A stretch of DNA of 64,000 nt from Stomorhina lunata (GCA_933228675.1 OW121740.1:2480001-2544000); one strand, 5' to 3'; positions 11,252 to 23,938 are shown, counted from the first letter of the stretch. Translations and numbers: made by a program. The notes: generated from the sequence alone by a model not told the origin.

Positions 11252-13524
11252 GCTCTTAAACTTTAGACACGATGCGCGCCCATAGAACGTTATCCGATTT
11301 GGCTCAAATTTTCAGAAATGAACTTTTAGACCTAGTCTCATAAAATTGCATTGAAAACCCTTTGAAATCAAAGAAAAAAATGTTCGCTGTCACCTAAATG
11401 TACATATACATATGAATATTCTGAATTAAAATAATCATATAATATCAAACACTAAACAGATTCTTAATAAATTTCTTTCTTTTACACATTAAAACTTTAC
11501 AAAAGTGTTAAACCTGTTAAAAACGCTTATTACACTTGAGAGAAATTCGAAAATAAAAATGTGTAGAATATTTAAAGGATTTTCTTTTCAAGAAGGATTT
11601 AATTATTTCAAGAATAAGATAAAAATATAATATGGGTATATTTAAAGCCTCGTACTAAGTGGCTTAAATAAAACACGTGCAGACGAAAACATATGAATAT
11701 GGGAAAAACAGGAAAATAAATTCTGGTTTTAAAGACATTAAACGAAAAAAGCTTAAAGTAAATATCACTCATATATAAAGACATAATTTTTATTTACTTA
11801 TATAGTGAGTGGTATAATAAAAAAATTATAATTAGAGCAAAAAATGGTATTCTTCATTTTTTTATTGATTATAAGTGATTTAGATTATAGATTATAAGTG
11901 ATTGCGAAAAAAAATTAATGAAAGAAGAATCACTTTCGAAATGAAAAAAAGTTGTGACATTAAATATCAAAATAATTTTAGAAAAAAGGAAACAATAAAA
12001 TTTTATTTTATGGTTAATATGTCAATCGAATATTCCTAAGTCTTCCAAAGAATATGATGCGTTACGTCCAGCAACAAACTCATCCAAATACAATGAAAAA
12101 TATTTCTGCTCTATTTCTTATGTCCTCAGAAAAAGAAAAGCAAACACATGAAAGACACTAGAGTTAAGCTATTAATAGTTAACAAAAACCATTAAAATAC
12201 ATCATTTAAGACCAATTCAGCCTTTTTTGCTTCTAAATACCAGTCCCATTAAATAGTTATGCCTATAAGGACATCTTAAAAGCTAAAAACAAGCCTTTCA
12301 AATTTATGGCGATTGCTATTGTTAAGTTATAAATACCAGCTCAATTTGACAATTTGTTAATGTCAAATAACTAATAATATTAATAAGAATTAGCCACTCA
12401 ATAAATGATTCTATCTATTAATATTATCTAAAGAAAACTTATAATTTAACTACTTTAAAACTAAATCCTCTAAAATAAAACAAATTCTCCTTTAATTATT
12501 TTTAAAACAAAAATTTATTGTATTTTATGAAATTGAATTTAAAACAAAAATAAAATGTTTTATTCAAAAGAATTTTCCTAAAAGAAAAACCCCAAGGAGC
12601 AACTTTTCAACAGAAAGAGACAAAACTGACATTTGAAATTAAGGAAGTTTAAAAAAAATGCAGTCAACTTCCGATTTCCGTTTAAGACTTACTTGTCAAC
12701 TAAATTCAAAGTCTTAAATAAGTAAGAAGGCAAAACAAGGAAGTTAAGCTAAAAAAGACAAGCAGCGATAAAGGAAGACAACACTACTTGTAAAGAAAAC
12801 AGTTTCCTTTAACCAGCAGCCATAAACTTAAAACTGTTGGGAAAAACGAACTAAAGAAACCGGCTTAGCGGGGACAACAAGAGTGGGAGGATATGAAACA
12901 AATTGTTTGCAGAAACAAACACAAGTACAAAATTTAGTCAATAAACAAGAGGTTTCTAAAATTTAACTCAAAAATAACTTGTCTCAAAATCCACAAGTCG
13001 AGAAAGCATGTGTTTGTTTGTCAGTATTTTTTTGCCATTTCCGTTCACTCTTTCTATTCACTTACATTTTCACAATTCCCTCTAATCTTGCATATGTGAA
13101 AAGCAAAGTCTCGCCTTGAGGCTTTCAATACATTTGATAAAAACTAATCCTTTTTACGCAGTTTGCGTGGCACAAACATTATTTTCCTCTTATCCTTGTT
13201 TGTATTTTTCTTCTCATGTATATATAAAGCGTTTTTTCTTTTTTTGTATAAATTTTAGTTCTTTCTTGATTAACGCTTTAATACGAGTGGTTGTTTTATT
13301 GTTGTCGTCACTGTTTAAGTGCATTCGCGTTCTAGTTCATGGGGCTAATAAAAATACCCCAGTTTTGATAAAAACGTTATTATTTAAGCAAAATGAGACA
13401 ATAAAATAACTATTAGGTATAAAACAAAAAAAAAAAAAAAATTTATCACAATAAATATCGATAAGTTGAATTTTGTAGAGTAATGAATAGTTAGACATCT
13501 CTATAAAAACGATATCCGTATTAT
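11252..13524. other. AT-rich intergenic DNA, no gene recognised
   Basis: Nothing beyond A-rich simple sequence and small low-complexity open frames. The stretch 13116-13409 is open, but its composition and residues (Phe/Leu/Ser-rich, no motif) do not support a gene. Confidence 0.55.
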
Positions 13525-13779
13525 ATATCTATGGCTTGGTGCTAAAAGGGCCAATGTCAATAAAAATAATTTTGAGATAATTAGATTTTAAGTTTTTATT
13601 TTTCATACAAATTCATAGTAACATTGCCCAGAAAAACTCTTATAAATCGTTTCAGAGTTAAATTAGAGATTAGCTGTTGGAGCCAGAAAAAAGAGGGTAA
13701 AGAAGGGAATCGAATGCAAAGATTAACTCAAAACAGGAAAAAATTGACATTGGCCCTTATAGCACCAAGCCACAGATAT
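13525..13779. mobile_element. Small TIR element (MITE-like), ~255 bp
   Basis: The left end has ATGGCTTGGTGCTAAAAGGG followed by CCAATGTCAA. The right end (13744-13775) has TTGACATTGGCCCTTATAGC followed by ACCAAGCCA, its inverted copy with few mismatches over about 30 bp. Both ends sit in ATATCT/AGATAT context. The interior has no transposase-like coding. Confidence 0.6.
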
Positions 13780-15099
13780 TATATATTACATATTTTCGAT
13801 AGAAAAGCTATCAATAGTAAGACTTTTTCATAGAAAAGTTTTCGATAACTTGTTGATATAAAAGTTATCAACTTTTTTTTATAAAAAAACCTATTGAATA
13901 TAAGACAGTTAATAATCCAGTCTATAAAAAAATTTTGAATATTACTTTAGTTAAAACTAAAAGATTCATTCAAATGTTTGTATAAGTGTAAATACTAAAA
14001 AGCTTAAATTTTCTTATGTAAAAATTTTGTCTCTTATTCTCAAGATGAATTCGAGCTTGAGAATTTGAGTTTGTAGTAACAACAAGAGAAACTACCAGAA
14101 TTTTTAATTAGTTTATTTCCACATTGTACGGAAAATGAATGAATGCAAAAGAAAAACATTTACTTGCCTGCATACAAAAATATTTTAGATAATATTTTTA
14201 CAAGAAAAACGAGAAAAATAATTATACAATATAAAAAAAATATTGAAACTAAAGTCATGTATTCACTTGCAAATAATTTACGTATTCTAACCATCCTTTT
14301 GTTATTTGCCAACCTGATATATGCAAAAAACCCCTTGAACTGTTTTTGAAGGATTTCCTATTTGAAGCCACTTTAACTTCCTTTTACTTTTTTTTAACAT
14401 TTTTATTATTTTTAGTTTTCGCATTTCACTGCATATATTTTATATATTTTCCATATATAAAACTTAATCATACTTGAGGCTGTTTACGTAATTTTAGTTT
14501 AGTTTTATTATGTTTTTTTTTTATTCCATTCTCTACTAACCCTACACACAATACTCATACATACGAAAACATCCTTCTTTTTGTGGCGAACGTGTAAGTC
14601 TAAATGTGTGAGTGTTCATACATAGCAGCATCACTTATTCATCTGGTGGATTGCATTTTTACTGGATTTTTTCCCAGTTTAATATGGATGCGTATCCATC
14701 CACTGCACTCACGTATTTGTCGTTTATGCGTAAAATGAAACAATAACATTTTTCTATTTTTATAGAGAGAAAACAACAAAAAAAATAGAATAGAAAATAT
14801 TTAAGACAGTACGGCGAAATAAACGAAGTGTGTGGCAAATAAGAACGTCAAGTGCTGGAACAAGGGGTCGATGATCAAGAGACTTGGTAAACTATGTTTG
14901 GTATCCCCTGTTGTATTTGGTGCAAGAGAATCTATGAACATTAATCAGTTTAACAAAAGCAGATTGTTATTTCACCATGCAGTTACGTTTTTGTTTGTTT
15001 TGCATTTTCATTTCTAGTCTTTGCACAATGGGTAGCAAAAACAAAAAGGAAACAAGAAACTTCTAAACAAAAGTTAGGAAACTTCTATGCAAATATTAA
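13780..15099. other. Intergenic DNA with a few decayed AGAAAAGTT motifs
   Basis: Positions 13790-13900 contain several TCGATAGAAAAGCTATC / CATAGAAAAGTTTTCGATAA motifs, which look like an eroded stretch of the 31-bp palindromic minisatellite. The remainder is AT-rich with no recognised gene or element. Confidence 0.45.
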
Positions 15100-16690
15100 G
15101 ACTTATGTACAAAAGTTATCGATATTAAAACTCTGCTATAGAAATATTAGCAACAAAATTTTTTATTAATAATAATTTTTTAAAAAGGTCTCTGTTCTAT
15201 TTAATATAGTAATTATTACGATAACTATTGTTTAGAAAAACTATATTTTCGATAACTTTTCAATAGACAAATTATCTTCCCGATAACTTTTCTATCAAAT
15301 TTTCTGTAGAAAAGTATTAATATGGATAAATTTTCTGTAGGAAGTTGAACTATCGAAAACTTTTATATAAAAAATTAACCTACAGATAACTTTTCGTTAG
15401 AAAAGTTATACTACATACTTTTCTATTAAAAAGTAATACTATTAATAACTTTCGTATAGAAAAGTTATCGATAAACATTTTAAGTTATATTCTCGATAAC
15501 TTTTCTATATAAAAATTATATTCTCGACAATTTTTCTATAGAAAAGTTATATTCTCGACAACTTTTCTATAGAGAAGTTATATTCTCAAAAACTTTTCTA
15601 TAGAAAAGTTATATTCTCAAAAACTTTTCTATAGAAAAGTTATATTCTCGATAATTATTCAATAGAAAAGTTATATTCTTGATAACTTTTCTATAGAAAT
15701 GTTATATTTTCAATAATTTTCTATAAAAAAGTTATATTTGCGATAACTCTTCTACAGAAAAGTTGTATTTATTATATAGTCTCGATAACTTTTCTAAAGA
15801 AAAGCTATATTTTCGATAATTTTTCTATAGAGATGTTATATTTTCGATCGATTTTCTGTAGAAAAGTTATATTCTTGATAACTTTTCTATAGAAAAGTTA
15901 TATTATCGATAATTTTCTATAAAAAAGTTATATTTGGGATAACTTTTCTAGAGAAAAGTTATATTTGCGATAACTTTTCTATAGAAAAGTTATAGTTTCG
16001 ATAACTTTTCTAAAGAAAAGTTATATTTTCGATAATTTTTGTATAGAGATGTTATATTTTCGATCAATTTTCTATAGAAAAGTTATACTCTCGATAACTT
16101 TTCTATAGAAAAGTTATGTTCTTGATAACTTTTCTATAGAAAAGTTATGTTCTCAATAAATTTCTATAGAAAAGCTATATTTGCGATAACTTTTCTATAA
16201 AATAGTTATAGTCTCGATAACTTTTCTAAAGAAAAGTTATATTCTTGATAACTTTTTAATAGAATGTTATACTATCGATATCTTTTTTGTAGAAAATTTA
16301 TACCATTAATAACATTGATGAAGAAAAGTTATACAATTGACAACTTTTCTATAAAAAAAGTCATACTATATAGAAATTTTCTATAAAAAGTTGAATTATC
16401 GACAACTTTTATATAGAAAAGTTAAACTATCGATTAGGTTTTTATAAAAAGTTACACTATCGAAAAATTTCTAGATTTTTTTATATATTTATGTAATATA
16501 TTTTCAGAAAAGTTTTACTATCACTAGCTTTTCTATAGAAAAGTTCAACTGTCGATATTTTTTTAAAGATTTCTTTCCGTATTGATAACATTTCTTCGGT
16601 ATTGATGTACTTCCAATAAGTTTTCTATAGAAAAGTTATATTATAGACAACTTTTTTACAAATAAATAACTTTTCTATATGAAAGACATG
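15100..16690. repeat. 31-bp palindromic minisatellite, array A
   Basis: Tandem units combine the perfect palindrome AACTTTTCTATAGAAAAGTT with an 11-bp spacer close to ATATTCTCGAT, 31 bp in all. The core, about 15480-16260, is well conserved. Both edges are eroded, with point changes and small indels. At period 31 the region would hold about 50 units. Each unit can fold back on itself on either strand. No open frame runs through it. Confidence 0.9.
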
Positions 16691-18579
16691 CATATTATAG
16701 AAACGGCAAATATAAAATTTGTTGTAAACTTAATTTAAAGTTTTGATAGTCTTAGTAACAGGAAATTAAAACTCTTTAGTGAATGAAAAACTAATTAATC
16801 TTAATTGAAAACATCAAAAAATCTATTGATTTTTTAATAAATTGGCTTATCTCCGGCATGTATTTAGCCCTGTAAGTATAAGGTATATTTAATAAATATT
16901 TCTTCTTGTATCCACTACTCATCAATATGGATGGATGACAGGGAAAATAAACAAAATGCTTTCCTTTTATCATACCACTTAATCGATCAACCTTTTATTA
17001 ATTATAATTTGCTTCCTTTTCAATAATAAATTTATTAAACTCAACAAAAACCATCCAACCGATGGATGTCTAAAGGCCCATTGTTCCGGGGTATCTAAGC
17101 AGTTACACTTTAACATCATAAAATTCACTTAAGGGGGGATTTCATTTTATTTTCCTTCAATACATTTAAAAACTAACACGTTTCCGTAAGTCATAACTCG
17201 GAGCAAGGGAGATTAGTGGGTAACGGAAAACTCATATTCATGGAATAAGTCGAGGGCATGTTGTTGTTCTTCTATATAAGCCAACATGTTCATGGATGTG
17301 TTTAGTTAGCAGAAAAGAGTATATAGTTTATAGAGAAAATACCATCAAGTCTTTCGAGGAATTTCAATAAGTTATGAATGGCATGTATTTAGCAGAAGAC
17401 GGAGAGAAAAAAAACAGCTACATAAAAACGTTATACCCGTTAGACAGACAGACCGAGTGAAGAGCCCTGCTCTGGCTATAAATTAAATGTTTAAAAAATG
17501 AATGGTAAATTGTGGATGGAAGGAAGTTTTTTATTCTCTTAGACACTCGGGTTATTACTGCTAAATTGCTTATTTATTGCACAATGATTTTAATTTATAA
17601 TACAATAACTACAAAAAAAGAACAGAAAAAGGGATAAAAGAGTTCATTAATAATCTGAAATGAATGTTATTTAATAAAAAGAAGAAAAAACGATATTTTG
17701 TAAACATTTCCAATTTCAGTGTCGCCAATTACTTCCATGAAATGAGTAAATTGATAGAACCTTGATTGATTGGTTATGTCGAACATAAGAAATGAAACCC
17801 AATAAATGAAAAAAAAAACTCATACAAAATGCTCGTGCTCTTTGCATCGATTATTGCCACTATTTAATATGACAAAACCATAGAAAATAAAAAATAATAA
17901 ATTGTAACACAAAACTATTTTTCATCATTTGATTTGTGTAATGAAATTGGTATTGAAATGCGATTATAATAAATACCCATTCGTGCATATACAAACACAC
18001 ATACCTACACATATACATACACACATCCATACATATAAGGATTTTGGTTAATAAATTGTATAAATGTTTAATATTTTAGTGAATATTAATCATGCGCTTC
18101 GTTGGACAACCATTATTTTGTATAAATAATTAATAATAATATCAGACTCACTCTTGGTTTTGCTTTCACTTTTTGTGACAGGATTAATTTTGGTGAAATT
18201 TATTTGGAATATTAAATATTAAATAATAACATATTCGATTAAATATAAGATTGGGGATGTGGACTAAAGTAAAGCTACCAAAATAAAGTAATAAACCCTT
18301 TCACATCTAGTTATAATTCTGTGAATGACCACTTTTTATAAAAACATGCTAAAACGTGTTAAAGGTTTTTCTTAACACTTAAGATCCTGTGGAGCATTTA
18401 ATATATTTTGCAACTAAAAATCTCGCTTTTATTTTTTTCTTTGTCAATATTTGCCAACATAAAGTAAATCCACTTGTAAGAAATTAAAGCGATAGTTAAC
18501 GAATACAAAAGGCACTGCAACGAGTAAAAAAAATTACAAACAAATTCAATAAAAAGAATACTAACGAAAAATTCATGCT
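16691..18579. other. AT-rich intergenic DNA, no gene recognised
   Basis: No coding or RNA signal recognised. A short run of CATACACACAT-type simple sequence lies near 17990-18035. Confidence 0.55.
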
Positions 18580-19592
18580 AATGATAAAAAAGTTATGCTA
18601 ACGATAACTTTTCTATAGAAAAATCATGCTCAGGATAACTTTTTTATAGAAAAGTCATGCTCAGGATAATTTTTCTATAGAAAAGTCATGCAAACGGTAG
18701 CCTTTCTATAGAAAAGTCATGCTAACGACAACTTTTCTATGAAAAAGTCATGCTTACGATAATTTTTCTACGGAAAAGTCATGCTAACGATAACTTTTGT
18801 ATAGAAGAGTCATGCTAGCGATAACTTTTCTGTAGAAAAGTCGTGCTAACGATAACTTTTCTATAGAAAAGTCATGCTAACGATAACTTTTCTATAGAAA
18901 AGTCATGCTAAGGATAACTTTTCTATAGAAAAGTCATGCTAACGATAACTTTTCTATAGAAAAGTCATGCTAACAATAACTTTTATGTAGAAAAGTCATG
19001 CTAAGGATAACTTTTCTATAGAAAAGTCATGCTAACGATAACTTTTCTATAGAAAAGTCATGCTAACGATAACTTTTCTATAGAAAAGTCATGCTAACGA
19101 TAACTTTTCTATAGAAAAGTCATGTTAACGATAACTTTTCTATAGAAAAGTCATGCTAATTATAACTTTTCTATAGAAAAGTCATGCTAAGTATAACTTT
19201 TCTATAGAAAAGTCATGCAAACGATAACGTTTCTATGGAAAAGTCATGTTAATAATAACTTTTTTATAGAAAAGCCATGCTAACTATAACTTTTCTATAG
19301 AAAAGTCATGCTAACGATAACTTTTATGTAGAAAAGTCATGCTAACGATAAGTTTTATAAAGAAAAGTCATGCTAAGTATAACTTTTCTATAGAAAAGTC
19401 ATGCTAACGATAACATTCTATAGAAAAGTCATGTTAATGATAACTTTTTTATAGAAAAGTCATGCTAACGATAACATCTCTATAGAAAAATCATGCTAGC
19501 GATAACTCCTCTATAAAAAAGCCATGCTAACGGAAACTTTTCTATAGAAAAGACATGCTTACGATGACTTTTCTATAGAAAAGTTGTGGGCG
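18580..19592. repeat. 31-bp palindromic minisatellite, array B
   Basis: The unit shares the core ACTTTTCTATAGAAAAGT with array A but has a different spacer, CATGCTAACGATA. The period is again 31 bp, with about 32 units. Copies are closest to each other in the centre (18840-19210) and diverge toward the edges. The spacer is specific to this array, which indicates local homogenisation. Confidence 0.92.
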
Positions 19593-20749
19593 TTTTAATT
19601 CTAACTTTAATTTTTTAATAGAAATTGTTGTTACCAGAAGTGGGTTACTAGCCTGACTTCCTAAAGACATGTCAAGACGTCTTAAAAGTAATCAAAGATT
19701 AGTTTTATATACTAAAGTTAATATTTCGATAAATTCCTTAAATAAAAGCCATGCTATTTTTTAAACAAAAAGGTTATCCTTTTGAAAACTTTTTTAAGGA
19801 AAAGTCAAGCTTTCGACAACATTTCTGAACTTAAGTCTATCTATGTATTAGTCCCCCAATTGTAGTGCATTTGATACAAAATTAACAATTCTAAGAAACC
19901 ATTAACATGGGAAATTGCACTGTTGAGTGGGTCATCTAAGAGCACATGTTGACCTCCACGGAAATGGTTATGAAAAATTCTTAAACAAGACCAAAAAAGA
20001 AAAATGAAAGGAAAAGAATTACGAGGAAATGGAGTAGCATCTCTGAACAAATAAACTTTACTGAAAAAAGGAAATTTTTAAAGTAAAAATCAACCCGCCG
20101 CACACTGAATATGAGTTGGGTTGAAAATGTCATTTACCACACTTTTCTCTTTCTTATTTTGCCATTAGCACGTAGTTATTCTATTTTACTTTTTAAAAAA
20201 ATTTAGTTGTTTTTTTGTCAAACACACAAAAAAGGATGCGGATGTACACTGACACACAAAGATTTCAACATTCATTTTGCCACAAAACAAGTGAGCTTTC
20301 AAGTACATACTTGTAAATAAAGATATATACACATACATTCGGTTTGGGTATATGTGAATTTGTTAGTTACGTGATGATATCAAAAAAGGCCCGAAAATTG
20401 TTGTTAAGGATCTTTTAGCTAAATTAGCTGCGGTTGCTTTCAAACCGATTGTCCGGAAAATAAAATGTGTTCTTATTATTTTTCCTTAACTTTTATTACA
20501 AGTTTCTCTCAGACTCTTTTTTTATTATTTTATTTTTCGCAGAAATTTCTCTTTTTTACTTTAACAAATATAAAAGGAAGAAAATTACGACAAATTGCTA
20601 AAAATGCCATGAGAAATTGCTATAAAAATCATAAAAAATATTTTTGTTCTTTTTTACTTCTTTCCTTTCTTGTTGGAACAATAGCAAAACGTATAAGTAT
20701 TAATACATAAGAAATATTTTTATATGAAAACTATGTAGTTTATTTTAGT
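19593..20749. other. Intergenic DNA next to array B, no gene recognised
   Basis: The first 90 bases include TTTTTTAATAGAAATTGTTG, similar to sequence at about 21798 next to a tRNA-like repeat, so it may be a repeat flank. A weak AAAAGTCAAGCTTTCGACAAC motif near 19800 resembles a decayed minisatellite unit. The rest has no recognised feature. Confidence 0.4.
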
Positions 20750-21150
20750 GTACTTGAACCTTAGGGGCAAAATAAAGGAATTAATTCATAACCTCTACCT
20801 CCAATATGTTAACCAAAGTGGTATAGCATGCCAGACCCACTTGAAAAAAAAATTCAAAAAAGCGGCTGTTCACCTCATAACCCAGCTAGCCATGTGAAAC
20901 TTCTCTAACTAATGCATTTGCCATTCGGAGCCGGAGTTAGAAAGTAGGCCCCTTTCAATGAGCCTAAAAATAGAATCGGATGCAGCTCATTGTCTGAGAG
21001 AAGTTCCAATTGGAATGTTGTCGGGGAATTATATGTGTGTATGTGTAATATCTCTACTATACCCTTTCCAAAGAAGGCAACCCGATTCGTTTATAAACTA
21101 TTCACAATTGTATAGGTAGTATTTGTCTGAGTATTACTTTTCTTAAACAA
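20750..21150 (+). repeat. Probable dispersed repeat, less AT-rich block
   Basis: A locally less AT-rich block with CTCATAACCCAGCTAGCCAT, TGCATTTGCCATTCGGAGCC and CTATACCCTTTCCAAAGAAG. Its last ~90 bases (about 21059-21145) resemble 48678-48755, sharing CCTTTC-AAAGAAGG and TATAGRTAGTATTTGT. It has no open frame and looks like the non-coding part of a mobile element; the class is not determined. Confidence 0.5.
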
Positions 21151-21834
21151 ACAAATTTAAGAAAATGTAAACTTAGATTTAATCTCATTCTATTATCTCA
21201 TTCTATTACATCCTGCAGATTATAAAACCACATTTTCTATTTTTCACTAAATATTTTAGATTTATGTATTAAAAATTCTAAACAAAAAGATTGAAGATTA
21301 AAATTCTTTTCATGTTTGAAGTGGCCGAAAAATGTTAACAAAATGTTACTAACTAAAAGTTATCAATTTTAGGTATTTTTGTGTATAGTTCAATCTAATG
21401 GTTGATGTTAGTAAATCAAATCATCAATATATAATAAAAGGTTTATCGGTTTATGAATAAAAAAATTGAAAAATGAGGATCAAATATTTTTTTTTGTCTA
21501 AAATCAAAAGATTTTATATTATTTGCAAAAATAAATTTTAAATAATTTGCCTAAATATTTTGTATTTTATCCTAATAAGTACAAATAGAAACTTCGTTAC
21601 AAATTTGTTCAAACAAAAAAAGGTTCTTTAAACAATTTTTATATATTTTAAATATTAGGTAGGGGAGAAAATACATTTTTATCTCAGTAGAAGTTTGTAA
21701 ATATATTTGCTCTACAGTAAATTTTATCTATTTTTAATTAATGACGTCTTAACAATGTAGGTGTTACCGAAATGGAGGTTGTTGTGGTAACCAAAAATTT
21801 TAATAGAAATTATTAATTACAGAAGCTGATGTTA
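21151..21834. other. AT-rich intergenic DNA, no gene recognised
   Basis: No coding signal. The last part, GAAATTATTAATTACAGAAG at 21808-21827, resembles 19621-19640 and may be the tail of the adjacent tRNA-like repeat. Confidence 0.4.
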
Positions 21835-21916
21835 GGTGCGACTAGGGCTCGAACCCAGCAGAATACGATATGTTATAATTATAAATCGACGTGTTAACCA
21901 ACCAAGCCACAGCACC
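21835..21916 (-). tRNA. tRNA-like sequence (pseudogene or SINE head), 82 nt
   Basis: Read on the minus strand, it starts GGTGCTG and ends TCGCACC, which pair as an acceptor stem (5 Watson-Crick pairs, 1 G-T, 1 mismatch). A box-A-like TGGCTTGGTTGG follows the acceptor. The T arm CTGGG-TTCGAGC-CCTAG pairs well (one G-T) and contains the box B core GGTTCGAGCCC. The D stem is not convincing, and the middle (ATTTATAATTATAAC) is AT-rich with no clear 5-bp anticodon stem, so the anticodon cannot be read. It is most likely a tRNA-derived SINE or decayed tRNA gene. Confidence 0.55.
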
Positions 21917-23072
21917 ATTACCTATCGCCTATAAAGAAGTCATACTAACAATATTTAAAAAAAAAATTAAAAAAAATTATTTCTATGGAAAGTTGTTCTT
22001 ATCGATAAGTAAATAAAACAGACAAAAGTTATGGAAAAGTAATGATATATATTAATTCAAGTATTTTCTCAAAATTGACGAAATTTAATTTTTATCCAAC
22101 CATTTTTTTAATGAAATTGCTTTCATTATTTCCTGCTCATCCCAGCATTAAACAAGACAGGACTTTACTCTAACAAGTATTTTGGAGTAATTTTATGCCA
22201 TAAATAGGTTTCCACCCAAAAATTCGCATATTACCGAAAGCCGATTAAATATTTCCACATTGGTAGTTTTAACATAGACTCTTATTATATAAAAGCCAAC
22301 ACAACCACATACACATAAATATTGAAAGCTTTTCTCTGGAAAATAACCAGCCATTAGAAAAATTGAGAAAATATTGTTAAAGGCAGACAAAATATAACAG
22401 GCTCTTATAACTAAATACTTTTTGTAGTTGCCTATGAAATGGTTAAAGCCTGGCAGTATTTGTGGTAAATGCTCTAAATACTATTATAGTTTAAGGCCAT
22501 CTTACACTTTTGCTGTTTAGAATAAAAGCCCAGGGCCATGAAACAAGAAGTGGGAAGAAACTGCTTCACTAACTAGATGATAGCCCAGTTGTGTTGGTCG
22601 GTTAGTTAGCTTATTTTAATATATTATTTTCACAACTCAACGCACATAAAATGACAAAATAACAAAAAACAACTAAACCTACAGAAAAATCTTTACAATG
22701 ATACATATCTTTACTTTTTATCTATTTAAGATAAAATAAACTAAAATGAAAATTTCATGTTTTGTTCCTTCGTTATGACTGAAGGGGCTATTACTAAGTA
22801 CAACATAAAAAATGACTAGAGTAAGCAAAAATATAAGACATTGTTTTTTTTTTGTTACAAAAATGTACTTTATAAAAGTATTTGAAAGACATTAGCAAAA
22901 ATTACTGAAGACAAAAATAAAAAGCATGAAATATTGAAGGAATTATGTAGTATTTAGTGTAATAAAAATGTTAGAACGCCTTTCAGTGGCCATGAGCAGA
23001 ATAGGACTATATCCCGGAAATCGATCTGCCAATAGTTATTCGTAATTTTTATGCAAATGAAAGGATTGCCTA
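21917..23072. other. AT-rich intergenic DNA, no gene recognised
   Basis: Nothing supported. The start of the LINE remnant may extend somewhat upstream of 23073 in a decayed form, but I cannot align it with confidence. Confidence 0.45.
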
Positions 23073-23336
23073 CAAAATTCTCTTGATGTTCTGCATACGA
23101 GAATTCAATGTGATGTCCGTTGGACAAATCATATTTTACAAGTGTCGAAAGAAGCATTCAAGTGCCTGGGTTTTCTAAAAACGGTGTAACTTCATCCGAT
23201 CTCCGTATTATTTACACCGCCAACATCCTACCAAAAATGGAATAGAACTCTCATGTATAGTTCGGTGCTTCAAAGTCTATTTTAGAGCTTCTCACCCAGT
23301 GCGGGAGAGGTCGAAAGCGCTCATTGGTGACAGTGG
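23073..23336 (+). pseudogene. LINE (non-LTR retrotransposon) reverse transcriptase C-terminal remnant
   Basis: From 23079 the frame gives SLDVLHTRIQCDVRW, then TNHILQVSKEAFKCLGFLK. After a frameshift near 23181-23189 a second frame gives SSDLRIIYTANILPKME, a stop, NSHV, a stop, then FGASKSILELL. This order (DVRW, AxKCLGFLK, FTxxDLxxIYxxxIxPxMEYxSHxW) is the well-known C-terminal part of Jockey/CR1-type reverse transcriptases, and the second stop falls at the expected Trp. One frameshift and two stops make it non-functional. It ends almost exactly where minisatellite array C begins. Confidence 0.75.
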
Positions 23337-23344
23337 GGTATAAA

Positions 23345-23938
23345 ATTTGGAAGACTTTTCTATTATAAAATTATCGATAGGATGACTTTTTTTATAGGAA
23401 ATGTTTCGATAGGATGACTTTTCTATATAAAAGTTATCGATTGCATGAGTTTTCTGTAGAAAATTTATGGATAGGATGACTTTTCTATAGAAAAGTTAAC
23501 GAAAAAGTCATCCGACTTTTCTGTAGAACAGTTATGGGTTGGATAACTTTTCCATGGAAAAGATATCGATTGGATGACTTTTCTATAGAAAAGTTATCGA
23601 TTGGAAGACTTTTCTATAGAAAAGTTATTGATAAGATAATTTTTCTAAAGAAAAGTTTTAAATTGGAAGACTTCTGTACTTTTCTTTTTGAGTGGAAGAC
23701 TTTTCTATAGAAAAGTTTTCGAGTGGAAGACTTTTCTATAGAAAAGTTTTCGAGTGGAAGACTTTTCTATAGAAAAGTTTTCAAGTGGAAGACTTTTCTA
23801 TAGAAAAGTTTTCGAGTGGAAGACTTTTCTATAGAAAAGTTTTCGAGTGGAAGACTTTTCTATAGAAAAGTTTTCGAGTGGAAGACTTTTCTATAGAAAA
23901 GTTTTCAAGTGGAAGACTTTTCTATGGAAAAGTTTTCG
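23345..23938. repeat. 31-bp palindromic minisatellite, array C
   Basis: The unit is GACTTTTCTATAGAAAAGTT followed by TTCGAGTGGAA, 31 bp. The last nine or so units (about 23660-23938) are almost identical; earlier ones (23345-23650) have a TATCGATTGGAT-type spacer and more differences. About 19 units. Same palindromic core as arrays A, B and D. Confidence 0.92.

Noticed and set aside
13116..13409. 97-residue open frame on the plus strand
   Set aside because: Length is within chance for this composition after allowing an alternative start, and residues follow the T-rich simple sequence.
15100..16690. Palindromic 31-bp arrays as CRISPR repeats with spacers
   Set aside because: The 11-bp 'spacers' are nearly identical within each array, so these are minisatellites. 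No cas-like gene is present.
21835..21916. A functional tRNA gene
   Set aside because: No convincing D stem or anticodon stem, and the anticodon cannot be assigned; kept as tRNA-like.
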